Positions 49,861 through 58,722 of a stretch of DNA of 64,000 bases are shown here, one piece after another; positions within the stretch are counted from its first letter, which is position 1, and each line of letters opens with the position of its first letter. The DNA is from Novosphingobium sp. CECT 9465. Its GTDB lineage: Bacteria > Pseudomonadota > Alphaproteobacteria > Sphingomonadales > Sphingomonadaceae. The notes beneath the pieces were generated by a model. It was given only the letters and a program-made list of their open reading frames with translations. It did no database searches and was not told the origin of the DNA. The position numbers and the translations under genes are program-made. The stretch spans positions 2,528,501 through 2,592,500 of the forward strand of contig NZ_CAKLBX010000001.1 in the NCBI RefSeq assembly GCF_920987055.1. Reading direction: 5' to 3'.

Positions 49861-51276
49861 GTGGCAGTTGCCGAAATCGTATCCTATGAACCCGCGACCG
49901 GCGCAGAACTGTGGCGCGGCAAGGTTGGAGATGTGGACGAAGTGGTGTCGCGGGCGCGGCGGGCATGGCCTGCCTGGGCTGCGCAACCACTGGCCACGCG
50001 CATCGAACTGGTCCGCCGCTTCGCCAATGAAGTGCGCAAGGAATCCGACAAGCTGGCCACGCTGATCGCGCGCGAAACGGGCAAGCCGCTGTGGGAAGCG
50101 CGCACCGAAGTTGAAAGCGTGATCAACAAGGTCGAAATTTCGGTCCGCGCCTATGCCGACCGCACATCGCAGCGCAAACTCGATTCCGCGCTTCAGGGCA
50201 CGGCCGCGCTGCGCCACAAGCCGCATGGTGTTCTGGCGGTTCTGGGACCGTACAATTTCCCTGCGCATCTGCCCAACGGCCACATCGTGCCCGCGCTGAT
50301 CGCGGGCAACGTGGTGGTGTTCAAGCCTTCGGAAAAAACGCCCGCGACGGGCGAACTGCTGGCGCTGTGCTTCAACCGCGCGGGCATTTCCGCCGCTGTG
50401 GTGCAGGTCCTGATCGGCGGACCGGAAACAGGACAGGCGCTGGTAGCACACGATGGCATCGACGGTGTGCTGTTCACAGGGTCTGCCCATGCCGGCATTG
50501 CGATCAACCGCAAACTTGCATCGAATCCGGGCAAGATGGTTGCGCTCGAAATGGGCGGCAATAATCCCATCGTGATGTGGGACACGCCCAAGATGCAGGA
50601 CGCGGCATCGCTGATCGTGCAATCGGCGTTCACCAGCGCCGGACAGCGCTGCACGGCTGCGCGGCGTCTGATCGTCAGGGCATCGCTGTTCGATGAAGTG
50701 GTGGACGGGGTGAAGCGCCTGGCCGATCGCATCATCGTCGGTGCACCGTTCGATGATCCGCCGCCGTTCATGGGTCCGGTGATCGACAACCGCACTGCCG
50801 ATGGCCTGACAGAAAGCTTCGTCTACCTGCTGTCATCCGGCGGGCGTCCGATCAAGCACATGGTGCGGCTGCGCGATGACCTGCCGTTCCTTTCACCTGC
50901 CATCATCGATGTGACCGGCGTGGCCGAACGGCCCGACGTGGAACTGTTCGGGCCGCTGCTGCAAGTCATCAAGGTCGATGATTTCGACGAGGCGATTGCC
51001 GAGGCGAACAACACCCGCTTCGGCCTTTCCGCATCGCTGATCGGCGGCACACCGCAGGACTACAACCGCTTCTGGGCCAATATTCGCGCAGGCGTGGTCA
51101 ACTGGAACCGCCCGACCAACGGGGCAAGCTCTGCCGCACCGTTCGGCGGCGTCGGCCTTTCGGGCAATCACCGGCCCAGCGCCTATTACGCAGCGGACTA
51201 TTGTGCCTATCCGGTTGCCTCGACCGAGATGGACCAGCCGCGCGCCAGCATCGGCGTGGGCCTGCGCAGCGATTGA
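49861..51276 (+). CDS. astD: Succinylglutamate-semialdehyde dehydrogenase-like aldehyde dehydrogenase
   Basis: The 471-residue NAD-dependent enzyme oxidises N-succinylglutamate 5-semialdehyde in the arginine succinyltransferase pathway. It has the ALDH core: 'GPYNFPAHLPNGHIVPALIAGN' (in pieces), the Gly motif 'FTGSAHAGIAIN', the general base in 'ALEMGGNNPIVMW', the nucleophile Cys in 'SAGQRCTAARRLIV' and 'VVNWNRPTNGASSAAPFGG', which fit the AstD branch. Other ast genes are not in the window, so the substrate is a family inference. It starts with GTG at 49861, 141 bases after selO. It converges on the small lipoprotein gene at 51283. Confidence 0.85.
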   Translation: MAVAEIVSYEPATGAELWRGKVGDVDEVVSRARRAWPAWAAQPLATRIELVRRFANEVRKESDKLATLIARETGKPLWEARTEVESVINKVEISVRAYADRTSQRKLDSALQGTAALRHKPHGVLAVLGPYNFPAHLPNGHIVPALIAGNVVVFKPSEKTPATGELLALCFNRAGISAAVVQVLIGGPETGQALVAHDGIDGVLFTGSAHAGIAINRKLASNPGKMVALEMGGNNPIVMWDTPKMQDAASLIVQSAFTSAGQRCTAARRLIVRASLFDEVVDGVKRLADRIIVGAPFDDPPPFMGPVIDNRTADGLTESFVYLLSSGGRPIKHMVRLRDDLPFLSPAIIDVTGVAERPDVELFGPLLQVIKVDDFDEAIAEANNTRFGLSASLIGGTPQDYNRFWANIRAGVVNWNRPTNGASSAAPFGGVGLSGNHRPSAYYAADYCAYPVASTEMDQPRASIGVGLRSD

Positions 51277-51282
51277 GGGGCC

Positions 51283-51525
51283 TCAGTCAGCCCGATCAGG
51301 CAACGGCGGATCGGGCAAAGGCAGAGCAGGATCGATCGGCCCGCCGGGAATGATCGCCAGATTGCGCAAGTTCTGTTGCGACAGGTCGGGATCGACCATC
51401 AACTGGCCTTCCAGCGCTTCGGCCATGACCGGATCGAGTGGCTCACCATCCTGTTCGAGCGCAGCAGGCCCGCAGGCGGCGAGCGCAAACGTCAGCGTCG
51501 GCAACAGGAAACGCGGGAAGTGCAT
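51283..51525 (-). CDS. Small putative lipoprotein
   Basis: The 80-residue product has a signal peptide with lipobox 'LAAC' (about residue 18) and a short Pro/Asp/Leu-rich tail with 'DPLDPVMAEALEGQLMVDPDLSQQN'-like acidic sequence (in pieces). It is presumably an outer-membrane lipoprotein of unknown function. It lies six bases from the end of the convergent aldehyde dehydrogenase. Short length and low information limit confidence. Confidence 0.55.
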   Translation of the reverse strand: MHFPRFLLPTLTFALAACGPAALEQDGEPLDPVMAEALEGQLMVDPDLSQQNLRNLAIIPGGPIDPALPLPDPPLPDRAD

Positions 51526-51554
51526 CCGGCGGCATTACGCCAGGTGTGGTTAAC

Positions 51555-51589
51555 AAAAAGGGAGCGCCCCACCGCAGTGAAGCGCTCCC
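51555..51589 (-). terminator. Intrinsic terminator of the glycine-zipper gene
   Basis: On the minus strand GGGAGCGC (51582-51589) pairs perfectly with GCGCTCCC (51560-51567) around a 14-base loop, followed by TTTTT (51555-51559). It lies about 50 bases after the stop of the 51639-52112 gene and is a good Rho-independent terminator. Confidence 0.9.
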
Positions 51590-51638
51590 CTGCCGACCTT
51601 TCGATGCGACCCGAAGGACGGTCAGTAACCTTTTGTAT

Positions 51639-52112
51639 TTAGCGGCAGCGTGATCCGCCGTTGTCAATTTCACGACCCAGCAGCGCGCCACCGGCGGCAC
51701 CCAGGATGGCGCCAAGCGTCCGGTCACCGTAATCGCCAGCAACCTCGCGGCCCAGCAGCGCACCCGCTGCGCCACCGATCAGCAGGCCGGTAGTGCCGTT
51801 CGACCGGCGGCAGTACGTGCGGCCATCGTTGCCGCGCCAGACGCGGGTGTTGCGATAGACCGGATCGCCATAGTAACGGCGGTCGTTTCCGCGATAATTG
51901 TTGCGGTCGTAACCCCGACCATAGTCGCGGTCACCGCGCCACTCTCGACGATCGCGATTGTGCTCCCAACGCTCGCCATTCCAGCCCTGGTTCCATTCCG
52001 TGGCAACCACGGCGGAAGGACCGTGAACCGGCGTTGCAGCCATGGCCGGGACTGCGGTCGCCACGGTCGAGGCCGCAACGAGCGCGAGGGCTGCGTTCTT
52101 GAGATTGATCAT
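51639..52112 (-). CDS. Exported glycine-zipper 2TM-domain protein
   Basis: The 157-residue exported protein has a signal peptide ending near 'AVPAMA' (about residue 23) and an Arg/Tyr/Asp-rich middle ('RDRREWRGDRDYGRGYDRN'). The C-terminal glycine-zipper pair 'GLLIGGAAGALLGREVAG' and 'LGAILGAAGGALLGREI' could form paired helices in the envelope. Such proteins are structural or of unknown role. It ends in 'GSRCR'. A good terminator follows. It is divergent from rarD over a 206-base gap. Confidence 0.82.
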   Translation of the reverse strand: MINLKNAALALVAASTVATAVPAMAATPVHGPSAVVATEWNQGWNGERWEHNRDRREWRGDRDYGRGYDRNNYRGNDRRYYGDPVYRNTRVWRGNDGRTYCRRSNGTTGLLIGGAAGALLGREVAGDYGDRTLGAILGAAGGALLGREIDNGGSRCR

Positions 52113-52318
52113 GGGCCTTCTCCTTAATTCAAAGGACGGTCCGGGCATTCCGGGATCGTCCTGAAGTCTGCGTTGGTTCATGTTTACGCATCCAAACCTG
52201 AACGGATCGCAACCGCAGTGTCAGAATTGAAAAATGCGACAAAGCGATGGCAAGTGCCGATGAATTGCAGCCCGGCAGGGGCTTGGCGAGACGCCGCGAT
52301 GCTGCCAAGGCGCTTGGC

Positions 52319-53227
52319 ATGAACCATTCGCCCGCGATGCGGCGCGGCATTACCGCTGCGGTTGCCGCTTATGCCATCTGGGGCCTGCTCCCGCTGTATT
52401 TCCGTGCGCTGCATGCCGTGCCACCACTGGAACTGGTCGGCTGGCGGGTGGTGTTCACCTTGCCGGTCTGCCTGTTGTTCATTGCCGTTCGCCAAAGGCA
52501 AGTTGCGGAACTGCGCGCCGCCTTCCAAAATCGGCGCGTCCTTGGCCTGCTTTGCCTGAGCGCCGCGCTGATCGGTGCGAACTGGCTGATCTTCGTGACG
52601 GCGATCAACAACGGCCACGTTCTTGCCACCAGCCTGGGATACTACATCAACCCGCTGATCAATGTCCTGCTTGGCACGATGTTTCTGGGCGAACGGTTGA
52701 GCCGTGTACAGTGGAGCGCGGTGGCCCTGGCGGGCGCGGGAATCGCGATCCTGCTGGCGGGTGCGGTCGATACGCTCGCGGTGGCTCTATCGCTGGCATT
52801 CACATTTGCGTTCTATGGCTTCGTCCGCAAGCAGACGCCGGTGGGTTCGGTGCCGGGCCTGACGGTGGAAACGATCCTGCTGATCCTGCCGGCTCTGGCC
52901 ATCGTGGCAGTGCCTGCGGTCAGTGGGCAGGGTTCCAGCCTTTCAATCGGCGGCACTATCACGCCATTGCTGGTCGCATCCGGTGTTGCAACGGCCATTC
53001 CGCTGACCTTGTTTGCCGTGGCCACACGCGCACTGCCGTTGACGACGCTGGGCTTCGTGCAATTCATCGCACCCACGCTCAGCTTCGTATTGGGCCTGAC
53101 GGTTTTCGGAGAAACGCTCGACCCCACGCGACTGGCGTGTTTTGCCGTGATCTGGGTGGCTATCGCACTTTACACCTGGGACATGCTGCGGCGTTCACGC
53201 CAAAGCGTCGGCAATACGCCAGCCTAG
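52319..53227 (+). CDS. rarD: EamA-family transporter RarD
   Basis: The 302-residue membrane protein has ten spans in two EamA repeats, with RarD traits '[22 protein letters not shown]' (in pieces), '[23 protein letters not shown]' (in pieces) and '[20 protein letters not shown]'. RarD proteins are drug/metabolite exporters named from chloramphenicol sensitivity; the natural substrate is unknown. The ATG at 52319 is chosen because the protein before it is not hydrophobic and AAGG lies upstream. Its 3' end overlaps that of the convergent pyrC by 33 bases. Confidence 0.9.
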   Translation: MNHSPAMRRGITAAVAAYAIWGLLPLYFRALHAVPPLELVGWRVVFTLPVCLLFIAVRQRQVAELRAAFQNRRVLGLLCLSAALIGANWLIFVTAINNGHVLATSLGYYINPLINVLLGTMFLGERLSRVQWSAVALAGAGIAILLAGAVDTLAVALSLAFTFAFYGFVRKQTPVGSVPGLTVETILLILPALAIVAVPAVSGQGSSLSIGGTITPLLVASGVATAIPLTLFAVATRALPLTTLGFVQFIAPTLSFVLGLTVFGETLDPTRLACFAVIWVAIALYTWDMLRRSRQSVGNTPA

Positions 53228-54241
53228 CGTCTCGCCCGCATGGAACGGCACGATGGTTGTGCCGTTGGCATCAACCATGTCGGGCACGGTTACCTGCCCC
53301 TTTTCCAGCGTGATCGTGCCGCTGTTTACCGGCAGGCCATAGAACGCCGGGCCATTGAGCGATGCGAATGCCTCGAACCTTTCAAGCGCGCCTTCGTCGT
53401 CAAACACGGTGACATAGCTTTCCAGCGCAAAGGGTGCGTTGAAGATCCCTGCGCAACCGCAGGCCGCTTCCTTCAGGTGCTTGGCATGGGGCGCCGTGTC
53501 GGTGCCAAGGAACACGCGCGAGCAGCCCGATGTTGCCAGCTTGCGCAGTGCCAGCCGGTGTTTCTCGCGCTTGGCCACCGGAAGACAGAAGGCATGCGGG
53601 CGAATGCCGCCGACGAGCATCGCGTTGCGATTGATATGAAGGTGCTGCGGCGTGATCGTGGCGGCAATGGTCTCCCCTGCACTTTCAACGAACTGGGCTG
53701 CCTCCTCGGTCGTGATATGTTCGAACACGATCTTGAGCGCGGGCATGTCTGCCACAAGGGCCAGCAAGGTGCGTTCGATGAACACGGCTTCGCGGTCGAA
53801 AATGTCGACGTGCGAATCGGTGACCTCGCCATGGATCAGCAGCGGCATGCCGATGGCCTGCATCTTTTCCAGCACGGGGTAGATGTTGCGGATGTCGGTC
53901 ACGCCATGCGCGGACCCCGTGGTGGCGTGCGCTGGGTAAAGCTTGGCCGCCACGAACGTACCAGATGCAAAGCCGCGCTCGACTTCGGCAGGATCGGTGC
54001 CGTCGGTCAGATACAGCGTCATCAGCGGCACGAAATCGCTGCCGCCGGGCAGGGCATCGAGAATGCGATCGCGGTAGGCAGCAACGCCTGCCACATCGGT
54101 CATTGGCGGATTGAGGTTGGGCATGACGATCGCACGGGCGAACTGGCGGGCGGTGTAAGGAACCACGCCCTTGAGCACGTCGGCATCGCGCAAGTGCACA
54201 TGCCAGTCATCGGGGCGGCGGATCGTCAATTTGTCGGTCAT
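53195..54241 (-). CDS. pyrC: Dihydroorotase (class II)
   Basis: The 348-residue zinc enzyme closes carbamoyl-aspartate to dihydroorotate in pyrimidine synthesis. It has the metal-binding 'DDWHVHLRD' start, the carboxylated Lys in '[14 protein letters not shown]', metal His in '[18 protein letters not shown]' and '[12 protein letters not shown]', and Asp in '[13 protein letters not shown]'. Length and order fit the compact E. coli PyrC class. It is transcribed alone, divergent from the YgfZ-type gene (starts 39 bases apart), and overlaps the rarD end. Confidence 0.95.
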   Translation of the reverse strand: MTDKLTIRRPDDWHVHLRDADVLKGVVPYTARQFARAIVMPNLNPPMTDVAGVAAYRDRILDALPGGSDFVPLMTLYLTDGTDPAEVERGFASGTFVAAKLYPAHATTGSAHGVTDIRNIYPVLEKMQAIGMPLLIHGEVTDSHVDIFDREAVFIERTLLALVADMPALKIVFEHITTEEAAQFVESAGETIAATITPQHLHINRNAMLVGGIRPHAFCLPVAKREKHRLALRKLATSGCSRVFLGTDTAPHAKHLKEAACGCAGIFNAPFALESYVTVFDDEGALERFEAFASLNGPAFYGLPVNSGTITLEKGQVTVPDMVDANGTTIVPFHAGETLGWRIADALA

Positions 54242-54279
54242 CGCTTCCCCTTAGCCCCGGCGCTTCCTATGTTCCAGCC

Positions 54280-55005
54280 ATGACACGTCTTTTCGACCGC
54301 GCGCTGATCCGCCTATCGCCACAAGCTCCCGATGAGGACGTGCCCTCGTTCCTTCAGGGGCTTGTCACCAACGACGTGAAGGGCGTGTTGCCGGTGTGGA
54401 CGGCGTTGCTCTCGCCTCAGGGCAAAGTGCTGTTCGATTTCCTTGTCTGGCCTGATTCGGATGGGCTGTTGCTCGATTGCGAGGCCAGCGCGGTCGATGC
54501 ACTGGTCAAGCGGCTCACCCTTTATCGGTTGCGCCGCAAGATCGGCATCGCGCGGGCAGATGACCTTGCTGTCCATTGGGAAAATCACCCCGGCGATGGC
54601 GGCGCGCGCGACCCTCGCCTTGCCGCACTGGGCCAGCGCTGGATTGCCCCTGCCAGCGATTCGGATGTGCCAGCCGACGATGCGTGGCGCGCGCACAGGC
54701 TCCGGCTTGGCGTAACCGAAGGTCAGGCCGAACTGGGCGACCTGCTGTGGCTGGAATGCAATGCGGCAGACCTCAACGGCGTCAGCTTCACCAAGGGCTG
54801 CTATGTCGGGCAGGAAAATACGGCGCGGATGAACTGGCGACATAAAGTGAATCGGCGCCTGCTGGTGGTGCCGCTGGACCAGTCGGTCGAGGCGCGGCGA
54901 CGTGTGGCTTATCCCGAACTGGGGCTGGCCGTCGATCATCGCCGGGTCGAGGACATTCCCGCCGACCTCGCCCCTGCGTGGATGGACCTTAGCCCTCCTG
55001 TGTGA
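54280..55005 (+). CDS. YgfZ/GcvT-like folate-binding protein
   Basis: The 241-residue protein belongs to the YgfZ branch of the GcvT fold: a 'FLQGLVTNDVKGV' start and the signature 'KGCYVGQENTARMNW' with the key Cys. YgfZ uses tetrahydrofolate in the repair or assembly of iron-sulfur proteins, notably MiaB-type. The length is typical of the short alphaproteobacterial form. It starts 39 bases from the divergent pyrC and ends overlapping the convergent TetR gene by 17 bases. Confidence 0.92.
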   Translation: MTRLFDRALIRLSPQAPDEDVPSFLQGLVTNDVKGVLPVWTALLSPQGKVLFDFLVWPDSDGLLLDCEASAVDALVKRLTLYRLRRKIGIARADDLAVHWENHPGDGGARDPRLAALGQRWIAPASDSDVPADDAWRAHRLRLGVTEGQAELGDLLWLECNAADLNGVSFTKGCYVGQENTARMNWRHKVNRRLLVVPLDQSVEARRRVAYPELGLAVDHRRVEDIPADLAPAWMDLSPPV

Positions 55006-55576
55006 CCGGCGCAGCCTGAAGTCCTTCGACCAGCATCTTTTCGGCGCGGTCGCGCGCGGAATCGCGCGGCAATTCCAGCGCTATGGCCAGCGGCCCGCCC
55101 ATCAACGCATCGCCCAGCGCCATGAGGATGAGTGCGAGCGTATTGTTGCGCTGCATGCCCGAACCATGCTCGTCCAGATCCACCACCAGATCGTGGATCG
55201 TATCGACAATCGGGTCGAGCGCGTCCTCATTGCCTGACAGCAGCATCCACGATGCCAGCGCGCCAGCGCCCTCCTTGCCAAAGGCATCAAAGGTAAGATC
55301 CACCACATCGCGGGGAGAACCGATGCCTGATCGACTGGCGATCACTGCATCGCGGATCGTGGCGCAGATGGTTTCGGCAAGATGCTTCGCCAGCGCTTTT
55401 TGCAGGCCCGATGCCGAGCCAAAGTGATGCAGCAGGTTTGCATGCGTCCGACCGATTCGGCCTGCAACAGCTTTCAGCGTAACAGCTTGCGGCCCTGTTT
55501 CCACCAACAGGCCACGCGCTGCTTCGAGTGCTGCCATCCGGCTTTCCTCCGGCGACAGGCGTTTCCTTATTGACAT
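54989..55576 (-). CDS. TetR-family regulator
   Basis: The 195-residue protein has an N-terminal TetR HTH ('ALEAARGLLVETGPQAVTLKAVAGRIGRTHANLLHHFGSASG' in pieces) and an all-helical ligand/dimer domain. The start at 55576 is chosen because the upstream frame lacks domain sense. It is divergent from the metal-dependent hydrolase at 55605, with only 28 bases between start codons, and a palindrome (55573-55582) covers its own start codon, so it probably represses itself and the divergent gene. The ligand is unknown. Confidence 0.88.
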   Translation of the reverse strand: MSIRKRLSPEESRMAALEAARGLLVETGPQAVTLKAVAGRIGRTHANLLHHFGSASGLQKALAKHLAETICATIRDAVIASRSGIGSPRDVVDLTFDAFGKEGAGALASWMLLSGNEDALDPIVDTIHDLVVDLDEHGSGMQRNNTLALILMALGDALMGGPLAIALELPRDSARDRAEKMLVEGLQAAPVTQEG

Positions 55577-55597
55577 CGATGTAAGTACGCCTAAATT
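55570..55597 (+). promoter_or_regulatory. Promoter of the metal-dependent hydrolase with overlapping palindrome
   Basis: TTGACA (55570-55575), 16 bases, then TAAATT (55592-55597) fit a sigma-70 promoter. ACATCGATGT (55573-55582) is a perfect palindrome overlapping the -35 box and the TetR start codon, and is the expected site for TetR. Transcription would begin near 55604, next to the ATG at 55605, leaving no room for a leader. Confidence 0.55.
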
Positions 55598-55604
55598 CCG
55601 GCCC

Positions 55605-56498
55605 ATGAACGCCATGCCCCTTCCCTCTGCCCTAGAACGCACGACGACTGCCGACAAGCAGGTGCCTACACCCCCGGACCTGACGATCACTATCCGCGAT
55701 CAACGCTTCGGACGCAATGCACCGCCAGGCCGCTGGTGGCTGAACAACGATCCGGTGGCAACCGCATGGCACAACGCGCTTTCTGCCACGTTTCCCCGCG
55801 GCGAAGCCTTCTTCATCGAATCGATCAAGGCTCACCGCGAAGGCGCCCCGCCCAAGCTTGAGGCCGAAATCCGCGTTTTCATAAAGCAGGAGATCAATCA
55901 CACGCGCGAACACGTCGCGTTCAACCGCGCGGCCGAGGCCGCAGGCTATGACATCGCCAAAATCGACAGGCGTGTGGAAGAAATGCTCGCGTTGACGAAG
56001 GACCGTCCGGTGATCGTCAATCTGGCAGCCACTATGGCGCTGGAACACTACACCGCGATGATGGCGCACGAATTCCTTGCCAACCCGGCGCACTTTGCCG
56101 GGGCCGAAACGGAACCCGCCGATATGTGGCGCTGGCATGCAATCGAGGAAATCGAGCACAAGGGCGTGGCCTACGATACATGGCTGCATGCGACGAAGGG
56201 ATGGAGCCGGTGGAAACGCTGGAAGGTCAAATCGCTGATGATGCTGATCGTGACCAAGAACTTTTTCACTCACCGGGTGGAAGACACTCTGGACCTGCTG
56301 GCGCAGGACGGATTGACCGGCGCGAAGTGGAAGTGGCGGCTGGCCGCTTACCTGCTGTGGAAGCCCGGTGTGATCCGCCGCGTATTTCCGGCATGGCTCA
56401 GCTATTTCATGCCGGGCTTCCATCCGTGGCAACACGATAACCGCGCGCTGATTGCCAGGGCCGACAGTGCATTTGCGGACGCCGTGCTGGCGCGCTGA
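55605..56498 (+). CDS. Metal-dependent hydrolase (PF10118-like)
   Basis: The 297-residue protein fits the PF10118 'predicted metal-dependent hydrolase' family: 'WWLNNDPVATAWHNALSATFPRGE' (in pieces), 'KQEINHTREHVAFNRAAE', 'MALEHYTAMMAHEF' and 'WHAIEEIEHKGVAYDTW', with paired Glu/His that resemble a di-iron ferritin-like helical bundle. The role is unknown; relatives are often near lipid or aromatic genes. It is divergent from a TetR gene that probably controls it, and the short distance between promoter and ATG suggests a leaderless transcript. A second in-frame ATG three codons in is an alternative. Confidence 0.85.
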   Translation: MNAMPLPSALERTTTADKQVPTPPDLTITIRDQRFGRNAPPGRWWLNNDPVATAWHNALSATFPRGEAFFIESIKAHREGAPPKLEAEIRVFIKQEINHTREHVAFNRAAEAAGYDIAKIDRRVEEMLALTKDRPVIVNLAATMALEHYTAMMAHEFLANPAHFAGAETEPADMWRWHAIEEIEHKGVAYDTWLHATKGWSRWKRWKVKSLMMLIVTKNFFTHRVEDTLDLLAQDGLTGAKWKWRLAAYLLWKPGVIRRVFPAWLSYFMPGFHPWQHDNRALIARADSAFADAVLAR

Positions 56499-56499
56499 A

Positions 56500-57075
56500 T
56501 CAGGCCGCGCGCAAGGTTCGCATCGGATTGAAGCCACCATCTTCCGGGCCATCGCACCCGGCAGGTTCGCGCAGCTCTATCGTGTGCATGATTGTTGGCG
56601 CAGCGACGCGGCGCGCGGCGCTACGCGCAAGGCGCATTTCTCCGGTTGGCCGGAACCCGGTCTTTGCCAGAACCCGCGCCGAAGCGGCGTTGTCGGCAAA
56701 GTGCCATGCCACGATACGGCGATGGCCCAGCGTTGCCGCAAGCGCCAGCAAGGCGCGCACAGCCTCGGTGGCATAGCCCTTGTTCCAGTGCTGGCGGGCG
56801 ATCCAGTATCCGATCGCAGTTTCGCCGTCGTCGTCGACAAGTCCTGCGCTGCCGACCAGACGAGCGCCGGTGGCACCCGGAATGGTCACAAAGAAATGCG
56901 GGTGACGCGTACCCTGCGCACTTGCGGCAAAGCTGCGCGCCTCATCGGGACCATAAGGCCAAGGTACACGGGTCAGGTTGCAGACGATGGCTTCATCGTC
57001 GATCAGGGCGTGAAGCTCGGCCCAATCCTCCGGCCAGCCGGGCCGCAGGAACAGCCGTTCGCTGCGAATGAACAT
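56500..57075 (-). CDS. GNAT-family N-acetyltransferase (RimJ/RimL-like)
   Basis: The 191-residue enzyme has the GNAT fold of the RimL-like group: 'RLFLRPGWPEDWAELHALIDDE' (in pieces) and 'AIGYWIARQHWNKGYATEAVRALLALA' (in pieces), the acetyl-CoA-binding Q/R-x-x-G-x-G/A region in 'HWNKGYATEAV', then 'ASARVLAKTGFRPTGE'. It acetylates an N-terminus or a small amine; the target cannot be told. It ends one base after the stop of the convergent hydrolase. Upstream, 57076-57309 contains the two hairpins after rpmA. Confidence 0.88.
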   Translation of the reverse strand: MFIRSERLFLRPGWPEDWAELHALIDDEAIVCNLTRVPWPYGPDEARSFAASAQGTRHPHFFVTIPGATGARLVGSAGLVDDDGETAIGYWIARQHWNKGYATEAVRALLALAATLGHRRIVAWHFADNAASARVLAKTGFRPTGEMRLARSAARRVAAPTIMHTIELREPAGCDGPEDGGFNPMRTLRAA

Positions 57076-57210
57076 CTCAGTCTCCTAAACTCGGCCCTTG
57101 CCCCAACGCGCAGTTAAGCGCGCGAAGTGACAGCCATGTTGCGCCTTGCGCCCGGACGATTGCTTATCGCGACGGACGGAATCTGCGCGGTGGACGGCTG
57201 AGGGAGACAT

Positions 57211-57244
57211 GAAAAGAGGGAGACGGGCGTGGCCCTCTCCCTCT
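57211..57244 (-). terminator. Intrinsic terminator of the rplU-rpmA operon
   Basis: On the minus strand AGAGGGAGA (57236-57244) pairs perfectly with TCTCCCTCT (57215-57223) over a 12-base loop, followed by TTTTC. It is a good Rho-independent terminator about 70 bases after the rpmA stop. Confidence 0.85.
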
Positions 57245-57269
57245 ATCGGCCAGCCTGCATAGACTGGCG

Positions 57270-57292
57270 GGGCCACCCCATCGGGATGGCCC
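57270..57292 (-). terminator. Strong hairpin directly after rpmA
   Basis: On the minus strand GGGCCATCCC and GGGGTGGCCC pair over a three-base loop with one G-T wobble. It lies 18 bases after the rpmA stop without a T-run on that strand and may protect the 3' end of the message or work with the following terminator. Confidence 0.65.
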
Positions 57293-57309
57293 TTTGAACG
57301 ACCATCCGG

Positions 57310-57579
57310 TTATTCTGCTGCTTCGGCCATCACGTCGACCGACACGTACTTGCGGCCGAGCTTGCCACCATGGAAGCGTACGCGACCTTCACCCAGTGCG
57401 AACAGGGTGTGGTCCTTGCCCATGCCGACATTGACGCCGGGATATACGCGGGTTCCGCGCTGGCGGATGATGATGTTGCCGCCGATCACTTCCTGACCGC
57501 CGAACTTCTTAACGCCAAGGCGGCGGCCTGCCGAGTCGCGACCGTTGCGCGAAGAGCCGCCTGCTTTCTTATGTGCCAT
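57310..57579 (-). CDS. rpmA: 50S ribosomal protein bL27
   Basis: The 89-residue protein is bL27, whose N-terminal tail reaches the peptidyl-transferase centre. It starts '[20 protein letters not shown]' and continues with '[19 protein letters not shown]' and '[17 protein letters not shown]', as in the family, with no N-terminal extension to cleave. It follows rplU by 24 bases in the usual rplU-rpmA operon and is followed by two hairpins. Confidence 0.98.
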   Translation of the reverse strand: MAHKKAGGSSRNGRDSAGRRLGVKKFGGQEVIGGNIIIRQRGTRVYPGVNVGMGKDHTLFALGEGRVRFHGGKLGRKYVSVDVMAEAAE

Positions 57580-57603
57580 ATCGAATTACTCCGAACTGTT
57601 CGC

Positions 57604-57900
57604 TTAGGCGACGGACAGGATGCGCAGCAGGGTCATCTGCTGGCGATGACCGTTCTTGCGACGGTAGTTGTGGCGGCGACGTTTCTTGAAAACGATCACC
57701 TTTTCCGACTTCGCCTGCGCGATGATCTCGGCCGAAACCGTGACCGCAGCAGCGTCAGCGAGCGAATCGCCTTCACCGGCGAGAAGAATATCACCGAGCG
57801 TGATCGTATCGCCGGCTTCACCCGCCAGCTTTTCGACCGCGATCTTGTCTCCGGCGGCAACCCGATACTGCTTGCCGCCCGTGCGCACGATTGCGAACAT
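57604..57900 (-). CDS. rplU: 50S ribosomal protein bL21
   Basis: The 98-residue protein is bL21: '[20 protein letters not shown]' start, '[15 protein letters not shown]', and the C-terminal '[20 protein letters not shown]', which binds 23S rRNA. The ATG at 57900 is the conserved start. First gene of rplU-rpmA. A sigma-70-type promoter, TTGACA with TATCCG at 17 bases, is seen at 58034-58062, about 135 bases upstream, leaving a leader that could carry control. Confidence 0.97.
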   Translation of the reverse strand: MFAIVRTGGKQYRVAAGDKIAVEKLAGEAGDTITLGDILLAGEGDSLADAAAVTVSAEIIAQAKSEKVIVFKKRRRHNYRRKNGHRQQMTLLRILSVA

Positions 57901-58033
57901 GGTTTCTGCTATCCGTTCCAAATGCCCAGGTTACCCAAGGCGATCCACTTGAGGCGCCCTACGCCTGCGAATCGCTGACAACGGGCAACGCACCGTTTCC
58001 CCACACGAATGAGGGGTCCCGGAAAGAAGGGGG

Positions 58034-58062
58034 CGGATAATCCAAGCCCCGCCTTGTGTCAA
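58034..58062 (-). promoter_or_regulatory. Likely rplU-rpmA promoter
   Basis: On the minus strand TTGACA (58062-58057), a 17-base spacer and TATCCG (58039-58034) form a good -35 and partial -10 pair upstream of rplU. This predicts a leader of about 125 bases. Confidence 0.55.
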
Positions 58063-58172
58063 TGCCGCCTGACGCCAGAAACCCGCTGAAATTGCAGTGT
58101 CCGCGCGCAATTCACGCATGGGGCCATGCATCCGGCGCTGGCGGGACGGGCCAGCCATGCTATGGCGCGGCC

Positions 58173-58703
58173 ATGGCAATGTGCAATCCCCGCCGCGCGC
58201 TTCTTCCTCTGACCGGCGCCGCTCTCCTGATGGGTGGCTGCGCGCCACGGTCTGATTTCCCCTCTCTAGCCCGGCGTCCTGCCGAGGATGTCTATGCCTC
58301 TGCCCGCGCCGCACAAAGTACGCCAGCGCCGCAGCCCCCGGTTTCCGCAGCGCTCGTCAGCCGACTGGCGGGACTGCGCGGTGCGGCGCGCGAAGCGCAT
58401 GACCGTTTCACCGCGCGTCAGCCAGCGGCCATCCGCGCGGTCAGCGCCGCTGCACGATCGCCCAAGGGCACCGAGGCATGGTCGGTGGCATCGGTGGCCG
58501 TGGCCCAGCTCGAATCGGCACGGTCGATTCTAGGCCTGCCGCTGGCCGATCTGGACAGGCTGGAGGTTGAAGCCAGCAATCGGGTGGCAGACGGGGCCGA
58601 TGCGGATTTCAAGGCCGTGCTGGAAGCACGTGCCGAAGTGGAAGCGCTGGCTGCCAGTGAAACCGCCGTGATCGATTCGCTGCTGGCGCGTTTGGCGGGC
58701 TGA
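58173..58703 (+). CDS. Putative lipoprotein, unknown function
   Basis: The 176-residue product has a lipoprotein leader with lipobox 'MGGC' near residue 22 and a mature Ala/Arg/Glu-rich helical region (about 40-176) with heptad-like spacing, suggesting a periplasmic coiled coil. No domain is recognised. Of two close in-frame ATGs, 58173 and 58179, the first is used. It is divergent from rplU and converges on moaE with a 19-base gap. Confidence 0.6.
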   Translation: MAMCNPRRALLPLTGAALLMGGCAPRSDFPSLARRPAEDVYASARAAQSTPAPQPPVSAALVSRLAGLRGAAREAHDRFTARQPAAIRAVSAAARSPKGTEAWSVASVAVAQLESARSILGLPLADLDRLEVEASNRVADGADADFKAVLEARAEVEALAASETAVIDSLLARLAG

Positions 58704-58722
58704 TCCCGCCACCATTGGAAAT

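Noticed and set aside
57085..57276. A 63-codon minus-strand frame after rpmA
   Set aside because: It is covered by the two hairpins that end the rplU-rpmA transcript; no ribosome binding site.
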